Assembly (NCBI RefSeq): GCF_008364795.1
Contig: NZ_VTTM01000001.1
Span: 682,001-746,000 of the forward strand
DNA from: Azospirillum oryzae
Lineage (GTDB): Bacteria > Pseudomonadota > Alphaproteobacteria > Azospirillales > Azospirillaceae
Direction: 5' to 3'
DNA: 64,000 nucleotides
Each line of letters begins with the position of its first letter. Within the stretch, counting starts at the first letter, position 1. The notes under the pieces are model-generated. The model was not told the origin of the DNA, ran no database searches, and worked only from the letters and a program-made list of their open reading frames with translations. The translations under genes were made by a program, and so were the position numbers. Shown here in pieces: positions 9,531 through 18,260 of the stretch.

Positions 9531-10436
9531 TTAGGGGGAAGCCGGGAGTTGTCCGGCTTCCACTGCCACACGCACGAAAGCCCGCTCCGCCAGACTGCGG
9601 TGGCGGTCGCGGTGGCGCAGCAGATGGAAGGGGCGGGACGGCAGGTCCAGCCCCTCCAGCGCGACGATGCGGCCAGTGGCCAGATCGTCGGCCAGGATCA
9701 GGTCCGACAGCACGCTCGCCCCCACCCCGGCCAGCAGGGCCGCGCGGATGATGCAGCCGCCGGGCAATGTCATGGCGACATCCAGCCCGCCCGGATCCAG
9801 CCCAACCCCGCGCACCGCCGCCTCGAACAGCGCGCGGGTGCCGGAGCCGGGTTCGCGCAGGATCCAGCGCCCGGCCGCCAGTTCGTCCCGCCCCACCCGG
9901 ACAAGCCCGGCCCAGGGATGGCAGCCGCCCACCACCAGCCGCAGCCGGTCGCCCTCGACCGGTTCGCTGACCAGAGCCGAATCGGTCACCACCCCCTCGG
10001 CGATTCCCAGCTCGGCCCGGCCGTCGCGCACCGCTTCGGCCACCTGCTCGGTGTTGCCGATGGACAGGTCGACGCGGATGCCGGGATAGGCGGCGGCGAA
10101 GCGCAGCAGCCGCGGCGGCAGCCAGTGATTGCCGACGGTCTGGCTCGCCGCCAGCCGCAACGCACCGCGCGACAGGCCGGACAGCTCGGCCAGCATGGTC
10201 CCGGCCTCTTCCACCTTCGCCAGGATGGCGCGGGCCTGTCCGTGGAGAAGCTGGCCGGCGGCGGTCAGTTCCACCCGCCGGCCGATGCGGTCGAACAGGC
10301 GCAGGCCATGCTCCGCCTCCAGCGCGGCGATGGCGGCGCTGACCGCCGGCTGCGACAGGTGCAGCACCTCGGCGGCACGGGTGAAATGCAGCATCTCCGC
10401 CACCGTGGCGAAGATGCGCAGCTGTTCCAGCGTCAC
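9531..10436 (-). CDS. LysR-family transcriptional regulator
   Basis: This is a 301-residue LysR-type regulator. The N-terminal winged helix-turn-helix (residues 1-60) reads LRIFATVAEMLHFTRAAEVLHLSQPAVSAAI in two overlapping pieces, and the effector-binding domain fills residues 90-295. The start is GTG inside a GTGA that also contains the stop of moeA, a 4-base overlap that implies translational coupling. The effector cannot be read from the sequence. Coupling to moeA makes a role in molybdenum-cofactor supply or in a molybdoenzyme pathway plausible, but that is inference. LysR genes are usually divergent from their targets, and this one is not. Confidence 0.88.
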   Translation of the reverse strand: MTLEQLRIFATVAEMLHFTRAAEVLHLSQPAVSAAIAALEAEHGLRLFDRIGRRVELTAAGQLLHGQARAILAKVEEAGTMLAELSGLSRGALRLAASQTVGNHWLPPRLLRFAAAYPGIRVDLSIGNTEQVAEAVRDGRAELGIAEGVVTDSALVSEPVEGDRLRLVVGGCHPWAGLVRVGRDELAAGRWILREPGSGTRALFEAAVRGVGLDPGGLDVAMTLPGGCIIRAALLAGVGASVLSDLILADDLATGRIVALEGLDLPSRPFHLLRHRDRHRSLAERAFVRVAVEAGQLPASP

Positions 10437-11671
10437 GCGAACAGCCCGGTGAAGGGCAGGAAATCGACCAGATCGCCGGGATTGACCGCGGTGGCCTCCG
10501 CCGGCATGTCGACCAGCCCGTCGGCCTCCACCATCGAGGTCAGCACGCCGGAGCTGTTGCTGGGGAACTTCACGGCGACCGGACGGCCGTCGGCGCCGCG
10601 CTCCAGCCGGGCGCGCAGGAACTCGCGGCGGCCGGGCTTCTTGGTGAAGGAGAAGTCGGCGACCACCAGACTGCGCGGCGTGGCGATGCCGGTCGCGCCG
10701 GACAGGCGCAGCACCAGCGGCCGGCCGACCAGCAGGAAGGTCACCATCGCCGACACCGGGTTGCCGGGCAGCCCCAGGAAGGGCGTATCGCCGACCCGGC
10801 CGAGCGCCAGCGGCTTGCCCGGCTTGATCGCCAGCGTCCACAAATCGATGGATCCCAGCGCATTGACCGCCGCCTTGACATGGTCCTCCTCGCCGACCGA
10901 AACGCCGCCGCTGGTGACGATCAGGTCGCAGTTGCCCGCCGCCTCGGCCAGGGCGGCGCGGGTGGCGTCCGGCCGGTCGGGCAGGATGCCGAGGTCGCGC
11001 ACCTCCACCCCCAGCGCATCGAGCTGGGCGGCCAGCGTGTAGCGGTTGGCGTCATAGATGGCGTGGTCCGGCTTGGGCGTCCCCGGCTCCCGCAGCTCGT
11101 CGCCGGTGGAGAACAGCACCACGCTCAGCCGCTTGCGCACCATCAGGCTGGAGCGGCCGACCGCGGCGGCCAGCCCGACCTCCTGCGCGCGCATACGCTG
11201 GCCGGAATGCAGCACCACCGCACCGGCGGTCATGTCCTCCCCCGCCGGACGCACATTGGAGCCGCGCTTCAGAGAGGCCGGGACCAGCACGGCGTCGCCG
11301 TCGGTCCGGCAATCCTCCTGCATCGCCACGGTGTCGACCCCGGCGGGGACCGGCGCGCCGGTGAAGATTCGCACCGCCGTCCCGGCCGCGACGGTCCCTT
11401 CGAATCGGGAGCCGGCCGGCACGCGCCCGACGACAGCCAGCCGCCGGAAGCCCTCCCCCGCCTCGGCGGCGTATGCCCAGCCGTCCATGGCGGAGACGTC
11501 GGCCGGCGGCACATTCACCGGGGCCACCACCTCCTCCGCCAGCACGCGGCCGAGCGCCTGGCGCAGCGCCACCTCCTCCGTCCCGGTCACCGCGCCATAG
11601 CCCTGCGCGACGCGCGCGACCGCCTCGTCCAGCGACAGGGGAATGGGGCCGTGTGCGGAGCAATCGTCCAT
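10433..11671 (-). CDS. moeA: molybdopterin molybdenumtransferase MoeA
   Basis: This 412-residue enzyme inserts molybdate into adenylylated molybdopterin, the last step of molybdenum-cofactor synthesis in the cytoplasm. The N-terminal MoeA domains span about residues 15-165 and include PPADVSAMDGWAYAA. The MPT-binding domain at about 175-310 has TSGGVSVGEEDHVK, and the small C-terminal barrel is about 330-405. The ATG start is clear. The 3' end overlaps the LysR start by 4 bases. A candidate FNR/Dnr-type half-palindrome pair lies about 70 bases upstream of the start, so induction in low oxygen is possible. Cofactor-using enzymes are not encoded in the window. Confidence 0.95.
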   Translation of the reverse strand: MDDCSAHGPIPLSLDEAVARVAQGYGAVTGTEEVALRQALGRVLAEEVVAPVNVPPADVSAMDGWAYAAEAGEGFRRLAVVGRVPAGSRFEGTVAAGTAVRIFTGAPVPAGVDTVAMQEDCRTDGDAVLVPASLKRGSNVRPAGEDMTAGAVVLHSGQRMRAQEVGLAAAVGRSSLMVRKRLSVVLFSTGDELREPGTPKPDHAIYDANRYTLAAQLDALGVEVRDLGILPDRPDATRAALAEAAGNCDLIVTSGGVSVGEEDHVKAAVNALGSIDLWTLAIKPGKPLALGRVGDTPFLGLPGNPVSAMVTFLLVGRPLVLRLSGATGIATPRSLVVADFSFTKKPGRREFLRARLERGADGRPVAVKFPSNSSGVLTSMVEADGLVDMPAEATAVNPGDLVDFLPFTGLFA

Positions 11672-11735
11672 GATCTCGGTGTCCTTAAAATAGGTGTGGC
11701 GGCGCCCTACCTATCGCCAACTGCAGCCCACGACT

Positions 11736-11749
11736 TTGATCGGCGTCAA
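11736..11749. promoter_or_regulatory. candidate FNR/Dnr-type binding site upstream of moeA
   Basis: The 14-mer TTGATCGGCGTCAA has half sites TTGAT and GTCAA separated by four bases, one base away from the FNR/FixK consensus TTGAT-N4-ATCAA. Its centre is about 71 bases upstream of the moeA start codon, which would allow a class II activator position with a 30-base leader. A chance match is possible. No start site is known. Confidence 0.4.
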
Positions 11750-11782
11750 GGCTCTGTTTGGACATGGCGGCAATTCAGTCAT

Positions 11783-12139
11783 TTACGCCGTCTCGGCCCG
11801 CAGCCACTCCAGATAGCCGGGATTGCCCCGCCCCAGCGCCAGTTCGACGACGCAAGGCGTGTCGTAGCTGTGCAGTTCGCGCACGCGGGCGGCCAGCCGG
11901 TCGAACAGGGAGGATCGCGTCTTGGCGATCAGCACCGCCTCGTCGGCCTGCTCCACCGCACCGTTCCAGCGATAGACGGAGGTCATGCCGTCCAGCACGT
12001 TGGCGCAGGCGGCCAGCCGCTCCTCCACCAGACTGCGGCCGATGCGCAGGGCCTCCTCCTTCGAACCGGCGGTGATGTAGGCGAAGACCAGATCGTCGTC
12101 ATGGGTTTCCGGGCGGGCCGTTGGGCTGGTTTCCGGCAT
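11783..12139 (-). CDS. cutA: divalent-cation tolerance protein CutA
   Basis: This is a 118-residue CutA1-family protein, a small trimeric ferredoxin-like fold linked to copper and other divalent-metal tolerance. The family features are an early YITAGSKEEALRIGRSLVEERLAAC, then VYRWNG, and LHSYDTPCVVEL, which is the conserved metal-site region. The start is the ATG at 12139, giving the usual family length. It stands alone, convergent to nothing, and is divergent from the small gene that begins at 12269. The biochemical function of the family is still debated. Confidence 0.92.
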   Translation of the reverse strand: MPETSPTARPETHDDDLVFAYITAGSKEEALRIGRSLVEERLAACANVLDGMTSVYRWNGAVEQADEAVLIAKTRSSLFDRLAARVRELHSYDTPCVVELALGRGNPGYLEWLRAETA

Positions 12140-12268
12140 GGGGAAAGCCACCTCCTTTTCGATGCACCTGTGCGACGCTTTCGCGTAGGATGCCCGCACT
12201 TTGCCACAGCCCCCATGGGGGCCGGCAATCCCCTGTCCGATCCCGTATCCGCAAGAGCAGCCCGTCCC

Positions 12269-12586
12269 ATGGCCAAGTCCCGCCGTTCCTCGTCCCGCTG
12301 CACCCCGTCCGACGTTCAGGGGGCATGGCTGCGCCGCGGTCTGGACCAGCCGGGCGGCAAGCTGCCGCTGTTCGACGAGCGCGGCCAGCGGGTGAAGAAG
12401 GCGACGGTGGAAGCCTGCCTGAAGGCCGGCTGGGCGGAGCGCTGGTTCGACAATCCGCTGAAGCCCGACTGGCTGGTCTGCCGCCTGACCGAAACCGGCC
12501 GCACGGCGCTGGACGGCCATGGCCACGGCGACGCCACCCCGGTCGGGGAGCCGCAGGACGACGCGCGGCAAGGCGCGCTGATTTAA
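12269..12586 (+). CDS. small winged-helix-like protein, unknown function
   Basis: This is a 105-residue basic protein. The middle section (ERGQRVKKATVEACLKAGW, then PDWLVCRLTETGRTAL) has the helix-wing layout of a small winged-helix domain, with the recognisable LTETGR ending seen in many MarR/PadR-like or phage-like regulators. I do not recognise the family. Codon use is typical of the neighbourhood. The ATG at 12269 has only a weak AGAG upstream. It is divergent from cutA and convergent with the hybrid kinase. A DNA-binding role is inferred from the predicted fold only. Confidence 0.5.
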   Translation: MAKSRRSSSRCTPSDVQGAWLRRGLDQPGGKLPLFDERGQRVKKATVEACLKAGWAERWFDNPLKPDWLVCRLTETGRTALDGHGHGDATPVGEPQDDARQGALI

Positions 12587-12620
12587 AAGAGAAAAGTGGC
12601 AATCGGCCCGAAAGTCCGGC

Positions 12621-13835
12621 CTATCGTGCCGCCGCTTCCGCCAAGCCGTTCCCGCGCTTGATCCGCAACTGCCGGCCCACCTCGGCCTGGAGCTGGCGCG
12701 GGGTCACGGGCTTGTGCAGGACGGCGACGCCGTGGGCGGAGGCATCGGCCAGGGTATCGGCGCCGGTCTCGCCGGTCAGGATCAGGGCGGGAACCTCAGC
12801 CCCATAGCGTGCGCGCACGCGGCGGATCACCTCGGTGCCGACGCGCCCTTCGCGCAGGCGGTAATCGGCGATGACGATGTCGGGCACCCGCCCCAGCGAC
12901 TCCAGCCGGTCCATCGCCCGGTCGGCGCTGTCCGCGGCGACGACGCGGAAACCCCATTCGGTCAGCACCGACTGCAAGCCCAGCAGCACCACCGCGTCGT
13001 CGTCGACCAGAACCGCCAGCCGCGGCCGGTCGATGGCCGGCGGCCGTTCGGGACCACCCGGCCGTCCGGCCAGGAAGCGGGCCGGGGCCAGCGGCACCAG
13101 AACGCGGAAGGCCGACCCCTGCCCGTGCACCGACCGGACCTCGACGGGATGGTCGAGCAATTGCGACAGCCGCCGGACGATGGCGAGCCCCAGCCCCAGC
13201 CCGCGCAGCCGGTCGCGCTCCGGATTGCTAACCTGATGGAACTCTTCGAAGATGCGGTCGAGATGTTCGGGCGGGATGCCGATGCCGGTGTCCTGCACCT
13301 CGATCGCCAGCCGGTCGCCGTCCGGCGCGGCGTCGATGCGGCAGCGGATGCGGATCGCGCCGGCCTCGGTGTAGCGCAGGGCGTTGTCGACGAGATTGCG
13401 CAGCAGCTGCATCAGCAGGCCGCGGTCGCTCCGCAGGACCGCCTCGCAGCTCTCCACCCGCCAGACCAGCCCCTTGGCGGTCGCCTGCTCGCCATAGGCG
13501 GCGTCGAGCGCATCGGTGATCTCGCTGATCTCGAAGGTGTCCAGCACCGGCGTCACCACGCCCGCTTCCAGCCGCGACACCTCCAGCAGCCCGTCGAGCA
13601 GGCCCTTCATGGTGTCGAGCCCCTGGTCGAGCCGGGACAGCAGATCGCGCCCGTTATGGTCACCGACATGGCGGGCGAGTGCGGCGGACAGGAAGAACAG
13701 GGCCTGGAGCGGCTGGCGAAGGTCGTGGCTGGCGGCGGCGAGGAACTTCGATTTCGCGAGATTTGCGCGCTCGGCTTCCTCCCGGGCGGCATCGCGCTCC
13801 GCTTCCAGCGACTGAAGGCGATGAATGAGACTCAT
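12621..13835 (-). CDS. soluble hybrid histidine kinase (HisKA-HATPase-REC)
   Basis: This is a 404-residue cytoplasmic hybrid kinase. A short coiled coil (residues 5-28) leads into a HisKA domain with phospho-acceptor His37 in AAASHDLRQPLQAL. The HATPase domain follows, with the N-box NLVDNALRYTEAG and G-boxes DTGIGIPPEHLDRIF and GLGLGLAIVRRL. A C-terminal receiver has predicted phospho-Asp at about 324 (IVIADYRLREG). There is no N-terminal sensor domain, so input must come through a partner. The ATG at 13835 starts the usual family sequence. An in-frame ATG at 13928 would add 31 unlike residues and would begin inside a palindrome. No cognate regulator is adjacent. Confidence 0.88.
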   Translation of the reverse strand: MSLIHRLQSLEAERDAAREEAERANLAKSKFLAAASHDLRQPLQALFFLSAALARHVGDHNGRDLLSRLDQGLDTMKGLLDGLLEVSRLEAGVVTPVLDTFEISEITDALDAAYGEQATAKGLVWRVESCEAVLRSDRGLLMQLLRNLVDNALRYTEAGAIRIRCRIDAAPDGDRLAIEVQDTGIGIPPEHLDRIFEEFHQVSNPERDRLRGLGLGLAIVRRLSQLLDHPVEVRSVHGQGSAFRVLVPLAPARFLAGRPGGPERPPAIDRPRLAVLVDDDAVVLLGLQSVLTEWGFRVVAADSADRAMDRLESLGRVPDIVIADYRLREGRVGTEVIRRVRARYGAEVPALILTGETGADTLADASAHGVAVLHKPVTPRQLQAEVGRQLRIKRGNGLAEAAAR

Positions 13836-13909
13836 GCTTCGTCCACGGCTCTCACGGAGGATGATGGGGTTCCCGAAGGCGCCCCGTTTCCATTTTCGAA
13901 CAGAACCGG

Positions 13910-13933
13910 GGTTAATGTTAAACTGCATTAACC
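13910..13933. promoter_or_regulatory. perfect inverted repeat with CtrA-like half site
   Basis: GGTTAATG and CATTAACC form perfect 8-base arms around an 8-base spacer upstream of the hybrid kinase. The right arm continues as TTAACCAT (13928-13935), the half-site form reported for CtrA in several alphaproteobacteria. A second CCATTAACC element (reverse strand) is at 14002-14010. This looks like an operator, but which protein binds is inferred. Confidence 0.35.
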
Positions 13934-14023
13934 ATAATCATGCTGCAGCGCGCAACCCCTCCCAGGCATATGTGCCGCATGGGCAGGGTACATGAAGAAA
14001 AGGTTAATGGTGGTTCATATGCG

Positions 14024-14050
14024 AAAGCCCCGGCATTCTTCCGGGGCTTT
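14024..14050 (-). terminator. hairpin terminator, probably for the DUF1127 gene
   Basis: A perfect 10-base inverted repeat (AAAGCCCCGG / CCGGGGCTTT) has a 7-base loop. It follows the DUF1127 gene by about 100 bases. Only three T residues flank the stem on either side, so it may act in both directions or weakly. Confidence 0.55.
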
Positions 14051-14149
14051 CCGCATTCGGGACTCGTTCGGCCGCCCTGCGCCAAACGCCATGGGCAAAC
14101 CTTTCGATATCCGCGCCTTCCGATTTTCGGGCCGGCTGACGCCGCGACC

Positions 14150-14362
14150 TCAGAAACCCCGGCGGACCGCCATGTGGATTTCGCCGCGGGTCAGTCCGAT
14201 GTCGGACAGTTCGGCATCGGACATATGGTGCAGCTCATCTTCCGCACGGTGAAGTTCAATCCGTTCGCGGACCCAATGAACGACCCGTTGAAAGAGGGTG
14301 TTTTCCTTTGTTCCGGCGGCAAACAATTCACCGGACGAAGACTGCATCGAAGAGTAGGCCAT
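14150..14362 (-). CDS. DUF1127 small protein
   Basis: This is a 70-residue protein with the DUF1127 pattern at its C-terminus: an Arg-rich helix (VHWVRERIELHRAEDELHHM) followed by SDAELSDIGLTRGEIHMAVRRGF. Proteins of this type in alphaproteobacteria have been linked to RNA turnover and phosphate/carbon metabolism, but no function can be assigned here. The ATG at 14362 has a good ribosome-binding site, AGGAG, eight bases upstream. It is monocistronic between two terminator hairpins (14024-14050 downstream; 14507-14541 upstream ends glpX). Confidence 0.88.
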   Translation of the reverse strand: MAYSSMQSSSGELFAAGTKENTLFQRVVHWVRERIELHRAEDELHHMSDAELSDIGLTRGEIHMAVRRGF

Positions 14363-14506
14363 GTTGATCTCCTGCGCTTGGCGCTGATTACATGAGCCTA
14401 TTTTGCCTTTTGCACCCGCGAAATCAATGGCCGGCCCTCTGCGGCCCGGCGTCGGCAGACCTGCGCGAATTCGATAGAACATTCGTGGGCAAATCAACGC
14501 GGGCAT

Positions 14507-14541
14507 AAAAAAACGCGCGGGGGGGGGCTCCCCCCGCGCGT
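14507..14541 (-). terminator. rho-independent terminator of glpX operon
   Basis: On the minus strand a GC-rich stem (ACGCGCGGGGGG paired with CCCCCCGCGCGT) is followed directly by a run of seven T residues. It sits about 30 bases after the glpX stop, where the transcript from alaC-hom-glpX or from glpX alone would end. Confidence 0.85.
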
Positions 14542-14573
14542 CTTTCGGAACAACGGCTTAAGCGTCGATCCGT

Positions 14574-15575
14574 TTACTTCACGCTGACTTTGCGCGACAG
14601 GTTGTGGTGCGCCTCGATGTAGCGGACCGTGCCCGACTTGGAGCGCATGATGACCGAGTGGGTGTAGGCGCCGCCCGGGAAGCGGCGCACGCCCTTCAGC
14701 ATGGCGCCGTCGGTGACGCCGGTGGCGGCGAACATGACGTTGCCGCGCGCCAGCTCGTGCAGGCTGTACTTCTTGTCGAGGTCGGTGACGCCCCACTTGG
14801 CGGCGCGGGCCTTCTCGTCGTCGTTGCGGAACAGCAGACGGCCCTGGAACTGACCGCCGATGCAGCGCAGGGCCGCGGCAGCCAGCACGCCTTCCGGCGC
14901 ACCGCCGGAGCCGACATACATGTCGACACCGGTGCCGGCCTGGCTGGTGGCGATGACGCCCGACACGTCGCCGTCGTTGATCAGCATGATGCGGGCGCCG
15001 GCTTCACGGACGCGGGCGATCAGCTCGGCATGGCGCGGACGGTTCAGGATGCAGACCAGCAGTTCCTGCACCTCGGTGCCCTTGGCGGCGGCCAGCGCCT
15101 TCAGGTTGTTGGCCGGCGTCTCGTCCAGATCGACGATGTTGTCCGGCAGGCCGGCGCCGACGGCGATCTTGTCCATGTAGACGTCGGGGGCGTTCAGGAA
15201 GCCGCCCTCCTCCGCCATGGCGATCACGGCCAGCGAGTTCGGGCCGCCGGTGGCGCAGATGGTGGTGCCTTCCAGCGGGTCGAGCGCGATGTCGACCTTC
15301 GGGCCCGAGCCGATGCCGGCACCGACCTTCTCGCCGATGTAGAGCATCGGGGCTTCGTCGCGCTCACCCTCGCCGATCACCACGGTGCCGTCGATGTAGA
15401 GCGTGTTGAGAGCCTGGCGCATGGCGTCGACCGCGGCCTGGTCGGCCAGCTTCTCGTCGCCGCGGCCCATCAGCAGCGAGGCCGACAGGGCGGCGGCCTC
15501 GGTCACGCGGACGGCCTCCAGCGCGAGGTTGCGGTCCATATGGGACAGATCGACATGCGTAGACGGCGTAGACAT
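14574..15575 (-). CDS. glpX: class II fructose-1,6-bisphosphatase
   Basis: This 333-residue GlpX-type enzyme hydrolyses fructose 1,6-bisphosphate to fructose 6-phosphate in gluconeogenesis and the Calvin-type cycle. Metal-site motifs are present at IGEGERDEAPML (67-78) and DPLEGTT (99-105), with YVGSGGAPEGVLAAAAL further on. The start is ATG with GGGGGAG upstream. It follows hom by about 105 bases in the same direction, and a strong terminator lies downstream. A linked transcript with hom is possible but not shown. Confidence 0.95.
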   Translation of the reverse strand: MSTPSTHVDLSHMDRNLALEAVRVTEAAALSASLLMGRGDEKLADQAAVDAMRQALNTLYIDGTVVIGEGERDEAPMLYIGEKVGAGIGSGPKVDIALDPLEGTTICATGGPNSLAVIAMAEEGGFLNAPDVYMDKIAVGAGLPDNIVDLDETPANNLKALAAAKGTEVQELLVCILNRPRHAELIARVREAGARIMLINDGDVSGVIATSQAGTGVDMYVGSGGAPEGVLAAAALRCIGGQFQGRLLFRNDDEKARAAKWGVTDLDKKYSLHELARGNVMFAATGVTDGAMLKGVRRFPGGAYTHSVIMRSKSGTVRYIEAHHNLSRKVSVK

Positions 15576-15681
15576 CGTGTGCTCCCCCCGACTCTTCGGT
15601 CGTATCAGGCTGATATTGGTTATTGTGGGAAACGGGGCAGGTCAGGACTGTCCTGTTCGGGAAAGGGCTTAGAACTGCCTA

Positions 15682-16986
15682 TCAGAACTGTTCAATCCGG
15701 ATCATCCGCGGCGGCTCCAGCACGTTGTCGCTGGCCGCGATGGTCGCAAGCGCGCGCTGCATGGCAGCCTCGTCGGTGTCATGGGTGGTGAGGACCACCG
15801 GAACGCCTTCGTCCGGCGAACGGCCGCGCTGCAGGAACTGCTCCATGGAGACGTTCTGGTCGCGCATCGCCGCTGCGATATCCGCTATCACACCGGGGCG
15901 GTCCACGACCATCAGGCGGACGTAGTACGACCCGCGGCGCGATTCCATCGGCGACGGGGTTGCCGCGCCCAGCCGATCGGCCGGAACGCCGAAGGTGGGC
16001 GTAGACCGCCCGCGGGCGATGTCGATCAGATCGGCCACCACCGCCGACGCGGTCGGGCCGGCACCGGCGCCGCGGCCGACGAACAGCACGCGGTCGGCGA
16101 AATCGGCCTGGGCGACCACGGCGTTGAACACGCCGTCCACCGACGCGATCGGCGCGTTCTTCGGCACCATGCAGGGATGCACGCGCTGCTCGACGCCCTT
16201 GTCGGTGCGCCGGGCGATGCCCAGCAGCTTGATGCGGAAACCCAGCTGGTCGGCATAGTCGAAATCGACTGCCGAGACCTGCCGGATGCCCTCGATGTAG
16301 ACGGCGGAGAAATCGACCGGCGTGCCGAAGGCGACGGAGGCCAGGATCGCCAGCTTGTGCGCGGCATCGACGCCGTCGATGTCGAAGCTGGGATCGGCCT
16401 CGGCATACCCCAGCGCCTGGGCATCGGCCAGCACATCGGCGAAGTCGCGGCCGGTGGTCCGCATCTCCGTCAGGATGTAGTTGCAGGTGCCGTTCAGGAT
16501 GCCGTGGATTTCCGACACGGAATTCGCGGCCAGCCCCTCGCGCAGCCCCTTGATGATCGGGATGCCGCCGGCCACCGCCGCCTCGAAGGCGACGGTCAGC
16601 CCGCGCGATTCGGCCTTCTGGGCGATCTCGGTGCCATGGACGGCCAGCAGCGCCTTGTTGGCGGTGACCACATGCTTGCCGGTCTCCAGCGCCGTGGCGA
16701 CGGTGTCGCGCGCCGGACCTTCCGACCCGCCGATCAGCTCCACCACCAGATCGGCGCCGGCCTGCGCGGCCATGGCGACGGGATCGTCGAACCACTGCAC
16801 GCGCGACAGGTCGACGCCGCGGTCCTTGCCCTTGGAGCGCGCGCTGACCGCGACCACCTCGATCCGGCGGCCGCAGCGCTGTTCGATCAGCGAGGCTTGG
16901 GCGTCCAGCAGCTTCAGGACACCGGCGCCGACCGTACCAAGGCCGGCGACGGCGATTTTCAGGGGGGCTTGCTGGGCGTTCGGCAT
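15682..16986 (-). CDS. hom: homoserine dehydrogenase
   Basis: This 434-residue NAD(P)-dependent enzyme reduces aspartate semialdehyde to homoserine, the branch to threonine and methionine. A Rossmann motif (AVAGLGTVGAG) is at residues 13-23. The catalytic domain carries GILNGTCNYILTEM and AYADPSFDI-type residues (GYAEADPSFDIDG). A C-terminal ACT domain (about 350-430), normally the threonine feedback site, begins around YYVRLMVVDRPGVIADIA. The ATG overlaps the alaC stop by one base (TGATG), so the two are translationally coupled. This ties homoserine synthesis to transamination of alanine or branched-chain precursors. Confidence 0.95.
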   Translation of the reverse strand: MPNAQQAPLKIAVAGLGTVGAGVLKLLDAQASLIEQRCGRRIEVVAVSARSKGKDRGVDLSRVQWFDDPVAMAAQAGADLVVELIGGSEGPARDTVATALETGKHVVTANKALLAVHGTEIAQKAESRGLTVAFEAAVAGGIPIIKGLREGLAANSVSEIHGILNGTCNYILTEMRTTGRDFADVLADAQALGYAEADPSFDIDGVDAAHKLAILASVAFGTPVDFSAVYIEGIRQVSAVDFDYADQLGFRIKLLGIARRTDKGVEQRVHPCMVPKNAPIASVDGVFNAVVAQADFADRVLFVGRGAGAGPTASAVVADLIDIARGRSTPTFGVPADRLGAATPSPMESRRGSYYVRLMVVDRPGVIADIAAAMRDQNVSMEQFLQRGRSPDEGVPVVLTTHDTDEAAMQRALATIAASDNVLEPPRMIRIEQF

Positions 16987-18260
16987 CAGGCTTTCGCTTT
17001 CTCGGATTCCAGAAGGGCGGCGCGGGCCACCGGGTCCTTGCTCGCCGCAACGCCGCCGGCGTTGGAACGGAAGAACTCCTTGATGTTGCGGGTCGCCTGA
17101 CGGATGCGGTGGACGTTCTCCACCATCGCCAGACGGACATGGCCGTCGCCGTATTCACCGAAGCCGATGCCGGGCGCCACCGCGACCTCCGCCTGCTGCA
17201 GCAGCAGCTTGGAGAATTCCAGCGAGCCGAGATGGGCGAACTGCGGCGGGATCGGCGCCCAGGCGAACATCGACGCCTTCGGGCTCGGGACCTCCCAGCC
17301 GGCGGCGGCCAGACCCTCGATCATCACGTCGCGGCGCTGCTTGTACATGTCGCGCACCTGCTGCACGCAGTCCTGCGGACCGTTCAGCGCGGCGGCGGCG
17401 GCAACCTGGATCGGCGTGAAGGCGCCATAGTCCAGATAGGACTTGATGCGGGCCAGCGCGGTGATCAGCGTCTTGTTGCCGGTGGCGAAGCCGATGCGCC
17501 AGCCGGCCATCGAATAGGTCTTCGACATCGAGGTGAACTCGACCGCGATCTCGCGCGCTTCCGGGATCTCGAGGATCGAGGGCGGCGGGTCGTTGTCGAA
17601 GAAGATCTCGGCATAGGCCAGATCGGACAGGATGTAGATGCCGTGCTTGCGGCAGAACTCGACGATCGGGCGGTAGAAATCCAGCCCGACCACTTCGGCC
17701 GTCGGGTTCGACGGATAGTTCAGCACCAGCGCCAGCGGCTTCGGCACGCTGTGGCGCACGGCGCGCTCCAGCATGATCATGAAGCTGTCGATGTCGGTCG
17801 ACGCCCCGTTCTCCATGCCCACCGGCAGGTGGCGCACCGAGGCGCCGGCCAGGATGAAGCCGAAGGGGTGGATCGGATAGCTGGGGTTCGGCACCAGGAT
17901 GATGTCGCCGGGGCTGGTGATCGCCTGGGCGAGGTTCGCCAGACCTTCCTTCGAGCCGATGGTGACGATGCACTCCGTCTCCGGATCGACATCGACGTTG
18001 AAGCGGCGCTTGTAATAGGCGGCATGGGCCTTGCGCAGGCCGGGGATGCCGCGGGAGTTCGAGTAGCGGTGCGTCTTCGGATCGCGCACGGCCTCGACCA
18101 GCTTGTCGACGATGTGCTGCGGGGTCGCCTGGTCGGGATTGCCCATGCCGAGGTCGATGATGTCGGCGCCGTTGGCCCTAGCTCGCGCCTTCATCGCGTT
18201 CACTTCGGCGAAGACGTAGGGCGGCAGGCGCTTGATGCGATGGAATTCGTTGTTCGACAT
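16986..18260 (-). CDS. alaC: class I aminotransferase, AlaC-like
   Basis: This is a 424-residue PLP-dependent fold-type I aminotransferase. The Schiff-base lysine is Lys247 in TSMSKTYSMAGWRIGF. Other family residues are NYPSNPTAEV (181-190), DLAYAEIFFD and the arginine near the C-terminus in HVRLAMVEN. The sequence is closest in pattern to the AlaC/YfdZ group that makes alanine from pyruvate with glutamate. A methionine-pathway role has also been proposed for such genes next to hom. The start is ATG with GGAGCG four bases upstream. It shares TGATG with hom, so the pair is one operon. Confidence 0.88.
   Translation of the reverse strand: MSNNEFHRIKRLPPYVFAEVNAMKARARANGADIIDLGMGNPDQATPQHIVDKLVEAVRDPKTHRYSNSRGIPGLRKAHAAYYKRRFNVDVDPETECIVTIGSKEGLANLAQAITSPGDIILVPNPSYPIHPFGFILAGASVRHLPVGMENGASTDIDSFMIMLERAVRHSVPKPLALVLNYPSNPTAEVVGLDFYRPIVEFCRKHGIYILSDLAYAEIFFDNDPPPSILEIPEAREIAVEFTSMSKTYSMAGWRIGFATGNKTLITALARIKSYLDYGAFTPIQVAAAAALNGPQDCVQQVRDMYKQRRDVMIEGLAAAGWEVPSPKASMFAWAPIPPQFAHLGSLEFSKLLLQQAEVAVAPGIGFGEYGDGHVRLAMVENVHRIRQATRNIKEFFRSNAGGVAASKDPVARAALLESEKAKA

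Noticed and set aside
12099..12602. Alternative minus-strand frame opposite the small winged-helix-like gene
   Set aside because: It is Arg/Pro-rich without family motifs, and it covers the cutA start region out of frame.
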